64,000 nt of DNA from Arthrobacter russicus (GTDB lineage Bacteria > Actinomycetota > Actinomycetes > Actinomycetales > Micrococcaceae). This document shows, in pieces, positions 1 through 7,894 of this stretch. Each line of letters opens with the position of its first letter. The stretch's first letter is position 1. The notes beneath the pieces were generated by a model. That model saw nothing but the letters and a program-made list of their open reading frames with translations. It was not told where the DNA came from and ran no database searches. The position numbers and the translations under genes were made by a program. The stretch covers positions 1,054,001-1,118,000 of the forward strand of contig NZ_JAVDQF010000001.1 of NCBI RefSeq assembly GCF_031454135.1. Reading direction: 5' to 3'.

Positions 1-204
1 CGCGGCTTCCACGTCCTGGCCCAGGCCGGACAACCGCTCGGCGACCAATTCGAAGTTCCCGAACTCGGTGACCGCCATCCGGCCCAGGACCGCGCGATCG
101 CGCAGGCTCGGTGAAAACCTGGCGTCCGAGGACAGCCGTTCGAAGGCCGAGAGCTCGCCATAAGCCATCACGCCGAGCAGGTCCAGGACAAAGCGATCCG
201 TCAT
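1..204 (-). CDS. Ferritin-like fold protein (MiaE-like), partial
   Basis: The first 68 codons of a reverse-strand gene are visible; the rest lies left of the window. The ATG is at 204 and the reading frame is open to base 1. The visible residues form a long amphipathic helix pair with acidic residues spaced as in diiron ferritin-like helices (YGELSAFERL, then TEFGNFELVAERL). This resembles the actinobacterial ferritin-like proteins often named after the tRNA hydroxylase MiaE. That function is a family label only and the full metal site cannot be checked. It is divergent from the RNB ribonuclease gene, with 58 bases between the two starts. Confidence 0.6.
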   Translation of the reverse strand, partial: MTDRFVLDLLGVMAYGELSAFERLSSDARFSPSLRDRAVLGRMAVTEFGNFELVAERLSGLGQDVEAA

Positions 205-262
205 GTCTGCAAGACTAGATCACCTCGGCCGGACTGTCCGACCAAGGCATTAGGCTGGGCTT

Positions 263-1744
263 GTGCCTCATTCGCAGATCGTCGTGCCCGACAATGACCG
301 GCCCCTGCACGAAGCCCTGGCGGCTTTGCAGACCGAATTCGAGCTGCCTGCCGGCTTCAGCCCGGAGGTGAGCGCGGAACTCGAACGATCGATCGCCGAG
401 CACCGGCTTCCGGACTCGGATCTGACCGGGTTGCCGTTCATCACCATCGATCCGCCGGCTTCGATGGATCTGGATCAGGCGATGCATCTGGTCCGCGAAG
501 GCCAGGGTTACCGGGTCTACTACGCGATCGCCGACGTGCCCGGGTTCGTGCCGCCCGGCGGCGCCCTGGACGCGGAGACCCGCAAGCGCGGCCAGACCAT
601 CTACGCCCCGGACCGGATCACCCCGCTGCATCCGAAGCAGCTCAGCGAGGATGCGGCGAGCCTGCTCGCCGGAAAAACCCGCAGCGCGTTCGTCTGGCAA
701 CTGGCGCTGGACTCGGCGGGCAACACGGTCGGCGCCACGGTGGCCAGAGCGCAGGTCGCCTCCGTGGCCAAGCTCGGCTACGCACAGGCCCAGGACGAAC
801 TCGACGCCGGCACCCAGTCCGAATACCTGCCGACGCTGGAATTGCTCAAGGAAATCGGGCTGAAACGGATCGAGCTGGAACGCCGCCGCGGTGGCGCGAG
901 CCTGAACTCCCCGCAACAGGAGGTCGTCCACGAAGCCGGCGCCTATCAGTTGGTCTTCCGGCCCAATCTGCCGATCGAGGATTGGAACGCGCAGATCTCG
1001 CTGGCCACCGGGATGGCTGCGGCGCAGATCATGTTGGAAGGGAAGATCGGCATCCTGCGGACCATGCCGGCCCCGGATCCGGCCGCGGTCGACCGCTTCC
1101 GCAGACAAGCCGCTGCGTTGGGCAAACCGTGGCCGCGCGATTTGGCCTATGGCGAATTCCTGCGTTCCTTGGACCCGGCCGAGCCTCGACAACTCGCGCT
1201 GCTGCACGCGGCCACTGCGCTGTTCCGCGGCGCCGGATACACCCCTTTCGACGGCGAGGTTCCGGAACAGACCAGCCAGGCCGCCGTGGCTGCGCCCTAT
1301 GCGCACACCACCGCACCGCTGCGTCGCCTGGTGGACCGCTTCGTGTTGACCATCTGCGCCGCGCTCAGCAATGGCGCAGAGGTGCCTGATTGGGCCCGCG
1401 CGGCGCTGCCGGATCTGCCGAAACTCATGGCCGCCTCGGATCAGTTGGCCGGACGGGTGGACCGGGCGGCGCTGGACACGGTCGAAGCGGCAGTGCTGAG
1501 CAGCCGGATCGGTGAAGAATTCGACGCCGTAGTGCTGGCCGGTGCCCGCAAAACCGACAACAAAGCCGAACCAGGCAAAGGCGCACCGCGCCCCAGCACG
1601 CAATTTTCCACCGTGCAATTGACCGAACCGGCGGTTTCGGCACCCTGCGAAGGCGATTTGGAGCCGGGAAGCACGCTCCGCGTCCGACTGCTCACTGCGG
1701 ATATCGCCACCAGGACCGTCCGGTTTACCGTGGCGGCAGACTAA
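263..1744 (+). CDS. RNB-domain ribonuclease (RNase II/R family)
   Basis: A 493-residue exoribonuclease-type protein starting at GTG. The RNB signature lies at residues 61-74 (TIDPPASMDLDQAM), with acidic residues at D63, D69 and D71. RNase II has a fourth Asp next; here it is Q72. The protein is shorter than RNase II/R (about 640-800 residues) and I do not see a full set of N-terminal cold-shock domains or a lysine-rich tail, so it looks like a compact RNB protein. Expected role: 3'-to-5' degradation of RNA in the cytoplasm. It stands alone, divergent from the ferritin-like gene and followed by the 54-residue peptide gene. Confidence 0.85.
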   Translation: MPHSQIVVPDNDRPLHEALAALQTEFELPAGFSPEVSAELERSIAEHRLPDSDLTGLPFITIDPPASMDLDQAMHLVREGQGYRVYYAIADVPGFVPPGGALDAETRKRGQTIYAPDRITPLHPKQLSEDAASLLAGKTRSAFVWQLALDSAGNTVGATVARAQVASVAKLGYAQAQDELDAGTQSEYLPTLELLKEIGLKRIELERRRGGASLNSPQQEVVHEAGAYQLVFRPNLPIEDWNAQISLATGMAAAQIMLEGKIGILRTMPAPDPAAVDRFRRQAAALGKPWPRDLAYGEFLRSLDPAEPRQLALLHAATALFRGAGYTPFDGEVPEQTSQAAVAAPYAHTTAPLRRLVDRFVLTICAALSNGAEVPDWARAALPDLPKLMAASDQLAGRVDRAALDTVEAAVLSSRIGEEFDAVVLAGARKTDNKAEPGKGAPRPSTQFSTVQLTEPAVSAPCEGDLEPGSTLRVRLLTADIATRTVRFTVAAD

Positions 1745-1780
1745 CCGACGGTCAGCCCGTCCGGTCGAATCGCATTATAT

Positions 1781-1809
1781 TTATATATTTGCATATTTTG
1801 ATGTATAAT
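1781..1809 (+). promoter_or_regulatory. AT-rich promoter of the heptad-peptide gene
   Basis: A consensus -10 box TATAAT lies at 1804-1809 inside a markedly AT-rich stretch (about 1771-1815) in otherwise GC-rich DNA. A possible -35 (TTATAT) lies at 1781-1786, 17 bases upstream. Transcription would start about 7 bases after the -10, essentially at the ATG at 1816, which has no Shine-Dalgarno. That predicts a leaderless mRNA, a common arrangement in actinobacteria. The -10 is seen directly; the start site is inferred. Confidence 0.55.
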
Positions 1810-1815
1810 TTTTCC

Positions 1816-1980
1816 ATGGACATTCAAGGGATCTTCAACTGGTTCGGCTCCGTCTGGAGCTGGGTCTCGAGCACCGTTGATTCCGTGCTGAGCAGCATCA
1901 GCGCCATCGTCTCCACGGTGACCGGCTGGGCCAATACGGTTTCTTCCTGGTTCAGCGGATTCGGTGGAATCGGCGGCTGA
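1816..1980 (+). CDS. Small amphipathic heptad-repeat peptide, 54 aa, unknown function
   Basis: A 54-residue peptide with no Lys or Arg, two Asp, and mostly Ser, Thr, Gly, Val, Trp and Phe. It keeps a strict heptad pattern: F7, W14, V21, I28, V35, V42, F49 on one register and I3, F10, V17, V24, I31, W38, W45, I52 on the other. The position opposite is small and polar (S12, S19, S26, S33, N40, S47). It ends in a Gly-rich tail. This predicts one long amphipathic helix able to self-assemble or lie on membranes. No signal peptide, Cys or cleavage motif is visible. ATG 1816 is chosen from the -10 position; in-frame ATG 1801 would overlap the promoter. In size and helix type it recalls corynebacterial PorA/PorH peptides or leaderless bacteriocins, but no homology is claimed. 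Confidence 0.6.
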   Translation: MDIQGIFNWFGSVWSWVSSTVDSVLSSISAIVSTVTGWANTVSSWFSGFGGIGG

Positions 1981-2248
1981 CCGGCGTGGCCCGGGCCAAA
2001 AAGCTGGCTTTGGGCATCCATCGGATAGACTGGAGCGGTATAAAAGGATGCCCGGTCGTTCCTGCAATGACTTTTTCCGGCCGCCCCAGCAATCGTGGCG
2101 GTCAATCCTGTGGCACCGAATAGATCGGTACCGCGCGCGAATCTGCGATCGGCTTCCGCTGGCTGTGCCTCCCGCAACGGCTCCGTACGCCGCTTCCGAA
2201 GTGGCCGACGTCGAGCCTGGGCTGGCACCTTAAAGGAAGTTCTAGCTC

Positions 2249-3928
2249 TTGACTATCGACAACCAACACCATTTGCATGCCGAAGGCTCCGACGACGAAT
2301 TGACCGTCGAAGCTTCGTTGACCAGCACTGAAGAGCCGCACAAGGAGGTCACCGAGACCTTCGCCGACTTCAACGTCCGAGCGGATATCGTCGAGGCCTT
2401 GGCCGACGCCGGGATCGTCCATCCGTTCCCGATCCAGTCGATGACCCTGCCGGTGGCTTTGGGCGGCCATGACATCATCGGCCAGGCGAAGACCGGAACC
2501 GGCAAGACGCTCGGCTTCGGCGTACCGGTGCTGCAGCGCGTCGTCGCCCCGAAAGATGAAGGCTACGAAGCCTTGGCGGCGCCCGGTGCACCGCAGGCCC
2601 TGATCGTGGTGCCCACCCGGGAGCTCGCGGTCCAGGTGGCCAACGACCTGCAGACCGCGGCGCGCAAACGCGGCGCCCGAATCACCACGATCTACGGCGG
2701 CCGGGCCTTCGAGCCGCAGATCGAATCCCTGACCAAGGGCGTCGAAGTGGTCGTCGGCACACCGGGCCGGTTGATCGATCTGTTCAAGCAGCGGCACCTG
2801 AATTTGAAGAACGTACGCATGGTGGTGCTGGACGAGGCCGACGAAATGCTCGACCTGGGCTTCCTGCCCGACGTCGAGACTTTGATGGCAGCGACTCCCC
2901 CGGTACGCCAGACCATGCTGTTCTCCGCCACGATGCCCGGTCCGATCGTCGCCATGGCCCGGCGCTACATGACGCAGCCGACGCATATCCGGGCCGCCGA
3001 TCCGGATGACGAAGGCCTGACCAAACGGGACATCCGGCAATTGGTCTACCGTGCGCACAGCATGGACAAGATCGAAGTGGTCGCCCGGATCCTGCAGGCC
3101 CGGGACCGCGGCCGGACGATCATCTTCACCAAAACCAAACGCACCGCCGCCAAGGTGGCCGAAGAATTGGTGGAGCGCGGATTCGCTGCCGCGGCGATCC
3201 ACGGCGACTTGGGACAGGGTGCCCGGGAACAGGCCCTGCGCGCGTTCCGGAACAACAAGGTTGATGTGCTGGTGGCCACCGACGTCGCCGCCCGCGGCAT
3301 CGACGTCGACGACGTCACCCACGTGATCAACTACCAGTGCGTGGAAGATGAAAAGATCTACCTGCACCGGGTGGGCCGGACCGGCCGCGCCGGGAACAAG
3401 GGCACCGCGGTGACGTTCGTCGATTGGGACGACATGCCGCGCTGGGGACTGATCAACAAGACCCTGGGTCTGCCCTTCCCGGAGCCGGTGGAAACCTATT
3501 CCTCCTCGCCGCATTTGTTCTCCGATCTGGACATTCCGGAAGGAACCAAAGGCCGGCTGCCCCGGAGCCAGCGCACGCACGCCGGTCTGGGCGCCGAAGA
3601 GATCGAAGATCTGGGTGAAACCGGCAAGCGCAACAGCGGAAGCAACGACCGTGGCGGCAGCCGCGGCGGCCGGGATTCCCGCAGCCGGGACGGCAGGTCC
3701 GGCGGCCGGGACGGCGACCGGCAGCGTTCGCGCACCCGTTCCGGTTCGGATTCCGGCCGCGCTGCGCGTTCTGACGACGGAACGTCGGCCGGGCCTGCGG
3801 AGGCCGCCGAGTCGAAAACGGCCAACCGGAACCGGCGCAGCCGGACCCGCCGCCGCAACGGCGAAGTCGTCGGCCGGGATGGACAGCAGGGCTCCGGTTC
3901 CGCCGAATCGCCGTCGTCAGCTTCCTGA
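2249..3928 (+). CDS. DEAD-box ATP-dependent RNA helicase
   Basis: A 559-residue DEAD-box helicase that unwinds RNA duplexes, probably in ribosome assembly or mRNA turnover. Motifs in order: AKTGTGKT at 80-87, PTREL near 122, TPGR near 171, DEAD at 195-198, SAT at 226-228, [10 protein letters not shown] near 343-352 and HRVGRTGR at 373-380. After about residue 460 the tail is a low-complexity Arg/Gly/Ser region ending in [10 protein letters not shown]-type stretches, typical of nonspecific RNA binding. The TTG start is supported by an AAAGGAAG Shine-Dalgarno about 9 bases upstream. A 268-base gap before it may be a long 5' leader. The DNA methyltransferase gene begins 8 bases after its stop, so the two are probably co-transcribed. 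Confidence 0.95.
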   Translation: MTIDNQHHLHAEGSDDELTVEASLTSTEEPHKEVTETFADFNVRADIVEALADAGIVHPFPIQSMTLPVALGGHDIIGQAKTGTGKTLGFGVPVLQRVVAPKDEGYEALAAPGAPQALIVVPTRELAVQVANDLQTAARKRGARITTIYGGRAFEPQIESLTKGVEVVVGTPGRLIDLFKQRHLNLKNVRMVVLDEADEMLDLGFLPDVETLMAATPPVRQTMLFSATMPGPIVAMARRYMTQPTHIRAADPDDEGLTKRDIRQLVYRAHSMDKIEVVARILQARDRGRTIIFTKTKRTAAKVAEELVERGFAAAAIHGDLGQGAREQALRAFRNNKVDVLVATDVAARGIDVDDVTHVINYQCVEDEKIYLHRVGRTGRAGNKGTAVTFVDWDDMPRWGLINKTLGLPFPEPVETYSSSPHLFSDLDIPEGTKGRLPRSQRTHAGLGAEEIEDLGETGKRNSGSNDRGGSRGGRDSRSRDGRSGGRDGDRQRSRTRSGSDSGRAARSDDGTSAGPAEAAESKTANRNRRSRTRRRNGEVVGRDGQQGSGSAESPSSAS

Positions 3929-3936
3929 AGGTCGCA

Positions 3937-4794
3937 ATGAGCGGTGATTCCTGGCAACACGACGGCCCGAACCTGGTCGTCGAAGCCGAGAATTCAGGCT
4001 ACCTGGCAAGCTTGCCCGATGGTGCTTTTTCCCTCATTTACCTGGACCCGCCGTTCAACACCGGGCGGGCGCAAAGCCGCCAGTCCACCACCATGGTGCG
4101 CAGCGAAAGCGGGTCCAGGCTGGGTTTCGCCGGGCAGAGTTACGAGACGGTCAAAGGCGCGCTGCACAGCTACGACGATGCCTTCACAGACTATTGGGCG
4201 TTTCTGGAACCGCGGCTCGTCGAGGCGTGGCGGCTGCTGGCCGAAGACGGCACCCTGTATCTGCACCTCGATTATCGCGAGGTGCATTACGCCAAGGTGA
4301 TGCTGGATGCGATCTTCGGGCGGGAGAGCTTCCTGAACGAGATCATCTGGGCGTACGATTTCGGTGCCCGGGCCCGTAAGCGCTGGCCGACCAAACACGA
4401 CAACATTCTGGTCTACGTCAAGAATCCGGCCAAGTACCATTTCGACAATGCCGCTGTGGACCGGGAACCCTATATGGCGCCGGGGTTGGTCACGGCGGAA
4501 AAGGTGGCGCTGGGCAAGTTGCCGACCGACGTCTGGTGGCACACCATCGTCTCGCCGACCGGCAAGGAAAAGACCGGCTACCCGACCCAAAAGCCGGCCG
4601 GACTCTTGCGGCGGGTGGTGGCTGCCTCGTCCCGTCCCGGCGACTGGGTACTCGATTTCTTCGCCGGTTCGGGCACTTTCGGCGCGGTGGCAGCCGCTTT
4701 GGACCGCAGGTTCGTCTGCGTGGACCAGAACCCGGCAGCGATCGAAATCATGGCCAAGCGACTCGGCGATGTGGCGGTAGTGCAGCGGACCTGA
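3937..4794 (+). CDS. Orphan beta-class DNA methyltransferase (N6-A or N4-C)
   Basis: A 285-residue S-adenosylmethionine-dependent DNA amino-methyltransferase. The catalytic motif IV is DPPF at 37-40 and the cofactor motif I (FFAGSGTFG) is near the C-terminus at 241-249. This order, with the target-recognition region between, is the beta class (HinfI/CcrM type). No restriction gene is adjacent, so it is an orphan or housekeeping methylase by context. It lies 8 bases downstream of the helicase gene, suggesting co-expression. The recognition sequence cannot be read from the protein. Confidence 0.85.
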   Translation: MSGDSWQHDGPNLVVEAENSGYLASLPDGAFSLIYLDPPFNTGRAQSRQSTTMVRSESGSRLGFAGQSYETVKGALHSYDDAFTDYWAFLEPRLVEAWRLLAEDGTLYLHLDYREVHYAKVMLDAIFGRESFLNEIIWAYDFGARARKRWPTKHDNILVYVKNPAKYHFDNAAVDREPYMAPGLVTAEKVALGKLPTDVWWHTIVSPTGKEKTGYPTQKPAGLLRRVVAASSRPGDWVLDFFAGSGTFGAVAAALDRRFVCVDQNPAAIEIMAKRLGDVAVVQRT

Positions 4795-4894
4795 ACCCTT
4801 CTGCACAGTTAGTGTGACTGAAGTGTCTCGAGTTGCTGCTGAGGCCCAATTATTCGGATCCGAGCAGGCCATCTGTGCAGATCGGTTCAAGCAG

Positions 4895-5740
4895 TTAGCG
4901 CACGACGACGCTGCCGGTCGCCAAAGCTTCGATCCGGGCCAGGCTTTCCGGACTGGTCAGGTTCTCGCCCAACCGGTTCGGTTTGCCCGCGCCGTGGTAA
5001 TCCGAGGAACCGGTCACGATCAAATCGTGTTTTTCAGCCAAGGAATACAGGAACGCTTTGCCCTCGGTCGGGTTGTCCCGATGCTCGATCTCCAGCCCGG
5101 CGAGCCCGGCGTCGATCATCTCCCGGTACACCGATTCGGCGACCACCCGTCCGCGTTCCACCGCCACCGGGTGGGCGAACACCGGGACCCCGCCGGCTTC
5201 GCGGACCAGCGATACCGCGAGCACCGGGTCCGGCGCATAATGTGAAACCCAATACTTGCTCCGCGAGGTCAGAATCGAGACGAATGCCTCGTTGCGGTCC
5301 GCGACCACGCCGGCGGCGACCAGGGCGTCGGCGATGTGCGGACGGCCCACGGTCGCTCCGGGGGCCACGTGCTGGCTGACGTCGTCCCAGTTCAAGGGAT
5401 AGTCCTCGGCGAGCCGGTCGACCATTTTCTCCGCCCGGGTCAGCCGGGCGTCCCGCGACTTGCCGATTTCCTCGAGCAGCCCGGGATGCTCCGGGTCGTG
5501 CAGGTAGCTCAGCAGGTGCACGGTGATGCCCTCAGCGGTCCGGCAGGAGACCTCCATGCCCGGCACCAGGGCAATGCCGATTTCCCGGGCGGCGGTGCCG
5601 GCTTGCGACCAGCCGGCGGTGGAATCGTGATCGGTCAACGCCACGACGTCCAAGCCGGCCCGCTTGGCGGAACGGATCACATCCGCCGGCAGCTCCGTGC
5701 CGTCCGAGACGTTCGAGTGGGTGTGCAAATCGATTCTCAC
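4895..5740 (-). CDS. PHP-domain phosphoesterase (RNase AM/TrpH type)
   Basis: A 281-residue PHP protein. Metal-binding motifs are DLHTHS near residue 4, LTDHDS near 35-40, and C-terminal TGSSDYHG with a preceding FAHP. The length and single PHP domain match the family of E. coli YciV/RNase AM, which hydrolyse 3',5'-nucleoside bisphosphates and short 5'-phosphorylated RNA. The exact substrate is inferred from family. It is a single reverse-strand gene convergent with the methyltransferase gene and divergent from the lipoprotein gene at 5800. Confidence 0.88.
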   Translation of the reverse strand: MRIDLHTHSNVSDGTELPADVIRSAKRAGLDVVALTDHDSTAGWSQAGTAAREIGIALVPGMEVSCRTAEGITVHLLSYLHDPEHPGLLEEIGKSRDARLTRAEKMVDRLAEDYPLNWDDVSQHVAPGATVGRPHIADALVAAGVVADRNEAFVSILTSRSKYWVSHYAPDPVLAVSLVREAGGVPVFAHPVAVERGRVVAESVYREMIDAGLAGLEIEHRDNPTEGKAFLYSLAEKHDLIVTGSSDYHGAGKPNRLGENLTSPESLARIEALATGSVVVR

Positions 5741-5799
5741 CGCCTAAGCCTATCCCCGGAGCCTCCCACCGGACTGCCTGGACCCGGTAGGATGCCGGA

Positions 5800-6150
5800 A
5801 TGAAGCGCATCCGCCCGATCATGCTCATCCTGGCACTCGGCCTCGCGCTGACCGGGTGCGACGGCTCTGCTGGCTCGCCTCCCGCCACGAGCAGCCAGCA
5901 AAGCCCGGAAACCTTGGGCAACGCAGAGGTTTCCGGGACCTACACCTCCGGTGGCTGGGTGATCCGGCTGGCCCCTGACGGCACCTGGGAAGAAGATCTC
6001 AACGGACAGGTCAACGCCTACGGAGGTGCATACACACTGGACGGGAACACCATCACCCTCAACGACCGCCGGGGATCGAGCGAAACTGCGACGATTTCCG
6101 GCAACGAACTCCGGCTGCCCTCGATCACCCTGCAGAAACAGGCGCCATAG
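5800..6150 (+). CDS. Small secreted lipoprotein, unknown function
   Basis: A 116-residue protein with a lipoprotein signal peptide: basic MKRIR start, hydrophobic core and lipobox LTGC with the lipidated Cys at residue 20. After a Ser/Pro/Ala-rich linker comes a small beta-rich domain with repeated short strands (SGTYTSGGWVIRLAPDG, then YTLDGNTITLND), reminiscent of small beta-barrel lipid- or ligand-binding domains. I do not recognise the family. It is expected to be anchored on the outer face of the membrane. It is followed 55 bases later by the aminopeptidase gene on the same strand. Confidence 0.75.
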   Translation: MKRIRPIMLILALGLALTGCDGSAGSPPATSSQQSPETLGNAEVSGTYTSGGWVIRLAPDGTWEEDLNGQVNAYGGAYTLDGNTITLNDRRGSSETATISGNELRLPSITLQKQAP

Positions 6151-6205
6151 CCGTTCCGGAACCGGCGACTGGCAACCCCTGGGCAGCAGTGGCAGGATTG
6201 GGCAC

Positions 6206-7777
6206 GTGACTGAGACCATCGAACCCCAAGAAAACCCCGAGAACCAGCCCATCGAGGAGCGGGTGAACAACCGCTCGCTGCGTCCGGACTCAGCTGCCTT
6301 CCGCAGCTTCATGAGCGCGAACTGGGCGCCTTCCGGCCAAGACCTGCCCAGTCAGGCAGCGGTGGCCGAGTTCGCCGCCCAACGGCGCAAGGCGCTCAGC
6401 GAGCAGTTCCCGGGTGAACGCCTGGTGCTGCCGGCCGGTCCGCACAAGGTGCGTTCCAACGACACCGACTACATTTTCCGCCCGCATTCGGCCTTCGCCC
6501 ACCTGACCGGCCTCGGTGTGGACCACGAGCCCGATGCGGTGCTGATCCTGGAACCAGTCGAAGCCGGCTCCGGCGACGACGGCGGGAACCACCGGGCCAC
6601 GTTGTACTTCCGCCCCCTGGCCGGTCGGGACACCAAAGAGTTCTATGCCGATGCCCGTTCCGGCGAATTCTGGATCGGGAAACGGCCGACGCTCGCCGAA
6701 CTCCAGGCCGAACTGGCCCTGGAAACCGCCGATCTCGCCGGACTCGAAGTCGCGCTCACCAAAAACATCGGCGAAGCCAACGTCGGCGGCGTCCAAGTCC
6801 GATTGATCCGCGACGTCGACCAGAGCGTCGACGCGCTGATCGACACCGCGCGGATCAACACCGCAGCCAACCCGGAGCTGGTCGATCTGAGCCAGGCAGA
6901 TGAGCAGGACGCCAAGCTCGCCGAAGCCGCTTCGGAATTGCGCCTGGTCAAAGACCCGTGGGAAATCGAGCAGATGAAGATCGCGGTCGCCGCGACCGTC
7001 GAGGGGTTCACCGAAGTGGTCAAAGCGCTGCCCCGCGCGATCAGCCACCGCCGCGGCGAACGGGTCGTGGAAGGCGCTTTCGCCGCCCGGGCCCGGGAAG
7101 AAGGCAACGGCTTGGGCTACGAGACCATCGCGGCTTCTGGCGACCACGCCACCACCTTGCACTGGATCAGCAACAACGGCACGGTCAATTCCGGCGAATT
7201 GCTGCTCCTGGATGCCGGCGTCGAAGCCGATTCGCTCTACACCGCCGATGTGACCCGCACGCTGCCGGTCAACGGCAGCTTCAGCGAAACCCAGCGCAAG
7301 GTGTACCAGGCGGTCCTGGACGCCGCGGATGCGGCCTTCGCGGTCGCCAAGCCCGGAACCAAGTTCCGGGACCTCCACGGCGCCGCCATGCAGGTGCTCG
7401 CCGATCGCCTGGTCGAATGGGGGCTGCTCCCGGTTTCCGCCGAGGCAGCGTTGGCCCCGGAAGGCCAGCAGCACCGCCGTTGGATGCCGCACGGCACCAG
7501 CCACCATCTGGGCATGGACGTGCACGATTGCGCTCAGGCGCGGGCCGATTTGTACCTCGACGGGGTCCTGGAGCCGGGCATGGTCTTCACCATTGAACCC
7601 GGCCTCTACTTCAAGGCCGATGACTTGGCCGTGCCGGAGGAGTACCGCGGAATCGGCGTCCGGATCGAAGACGACGTCCTGGTCACGGAAGACGGCAACG
7701 TGAATCTTTCCGCTGCACTTCCCCGCGAGGCCGCCGACGTCGAATCCTGGATGGCTGGCATCTACGAAGCCAACTGA
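6206..7777 (+). CDS. pepP: Xaa-Pro aminopeptidase (aminopeptidase P, M24B)
   Basis: A 523-residue metallopeptidase that removes an N-terminal residue preceding proline. The N-terminal creatinase-like domain is followed by the pita-bread catalytic domain with metal ligands in LLDAGVE and YTADVTRT (Asp pair), HGTSHHLGMDVHD (His), EPGLYF (Glu) and RIEDDVL (Glu). The GTG at 6206 is chosen because the aminopeptidase-like sequence begins shortly after it; the frame is open further upstream but that part overlaps the lipoprotein gene out of frame. Cytoplasmic; it has no signal peptide. A 27-bp-stem palindrome follows. Confidence 0.92.
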   Translation: MTETIEPQENPENQPIEERVNNRSLRPDSAAFRSFMSANWAPSGQDLPSQAAVAEFAAQRRKALSEQFPGERLVLPAGPHKVRSNDTDYIFRPHSAFAHLTGLGVDHEPDAVLILEPVEAGSGDDGGNHRATLYFRPLAGRDTKEFYADARSGEFWIGKRPTLAELQAELALETADLAGLEVALTKNIGEANVGGVQVRLIRDVDQSVDALIDTARINTAANPELVDLSQADEQDAKLAEAASELRLVKDPWEIEQMKIAVAATVEGFTEVVKALPRAISHRRGERVVEGAFAARAREEGNGLGYETIAASGDHATTLHWISNNGTVNSGELLLLDAGVEADSLYTADVTRTLPVNGSFSETQRKVYQAVLDAADAAFAVAKPGTKFRDLHGAAMQVLADRLVEWGLLPVSAEAALAPEGQQHRRWMPHGTSHHLGMDVHDCAQARADLYLDGVLEPGMVFTIEPGLYFKADDLAVPEEYRGIGVRIEDDVLVTEDGNVNLSAALPREAADVESWMAGIYEAN

Positions 7778-7798
7778 TCCACGCTCCACCACACTCTG

Positions 7799-7865
7799 GA
7801 TAGCCGAATGTCTCCGGGTTAGCCGATTCTTGAACGAACGGCTAACCCGGAGACATTCGGCTATC
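7799..7865. terminator. Long perfect inverted repeat between convergent genes
   Basis: Arms 7799-7825 and 7839-7865 are perfectly complementary over 27 bases around a 13-base loop. The arms begin GATAGCCGAATG and end CATTCGGCTATC. The element sits between convergent pepP and the stress-protein gene, as expected for a bidirectional terminator, but it has no T-tract and is far longer than a standard hairpin. The 10-mer GGCTATCTGA at its right border recurs at 30025-30034 in another palindrome. Confidence 0.8.
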
Positions 7866-7894
7866 TGAGGTTGGAAGTCGGCCGGCCAGCGGGC

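Noticed and set aside
215-1618. Long open reading frame antisense to the RNB ribonuclease
   Set aside because: It is the usual GC-rich shadow: the forward frame has an intact RNB motif and family similarity, while the antisense product is Arg/Gly/Gln-rich with no recognisable domain.
1981-2248. Coding sequence in the 268-base gap before the helicase gene
   Set aside because: Forward frames there lack ribosome sites and family likeness. A long 5' leader of the helicase mRNA is more likely, but I see no recognisable RNA motif.
7799-7865. Inverted repeat as ends of an insertion sequence or MITE
   Set aside because: The arms nearly touch with a 13-base loop, there is no transposase and no evident target duplication at its borders.
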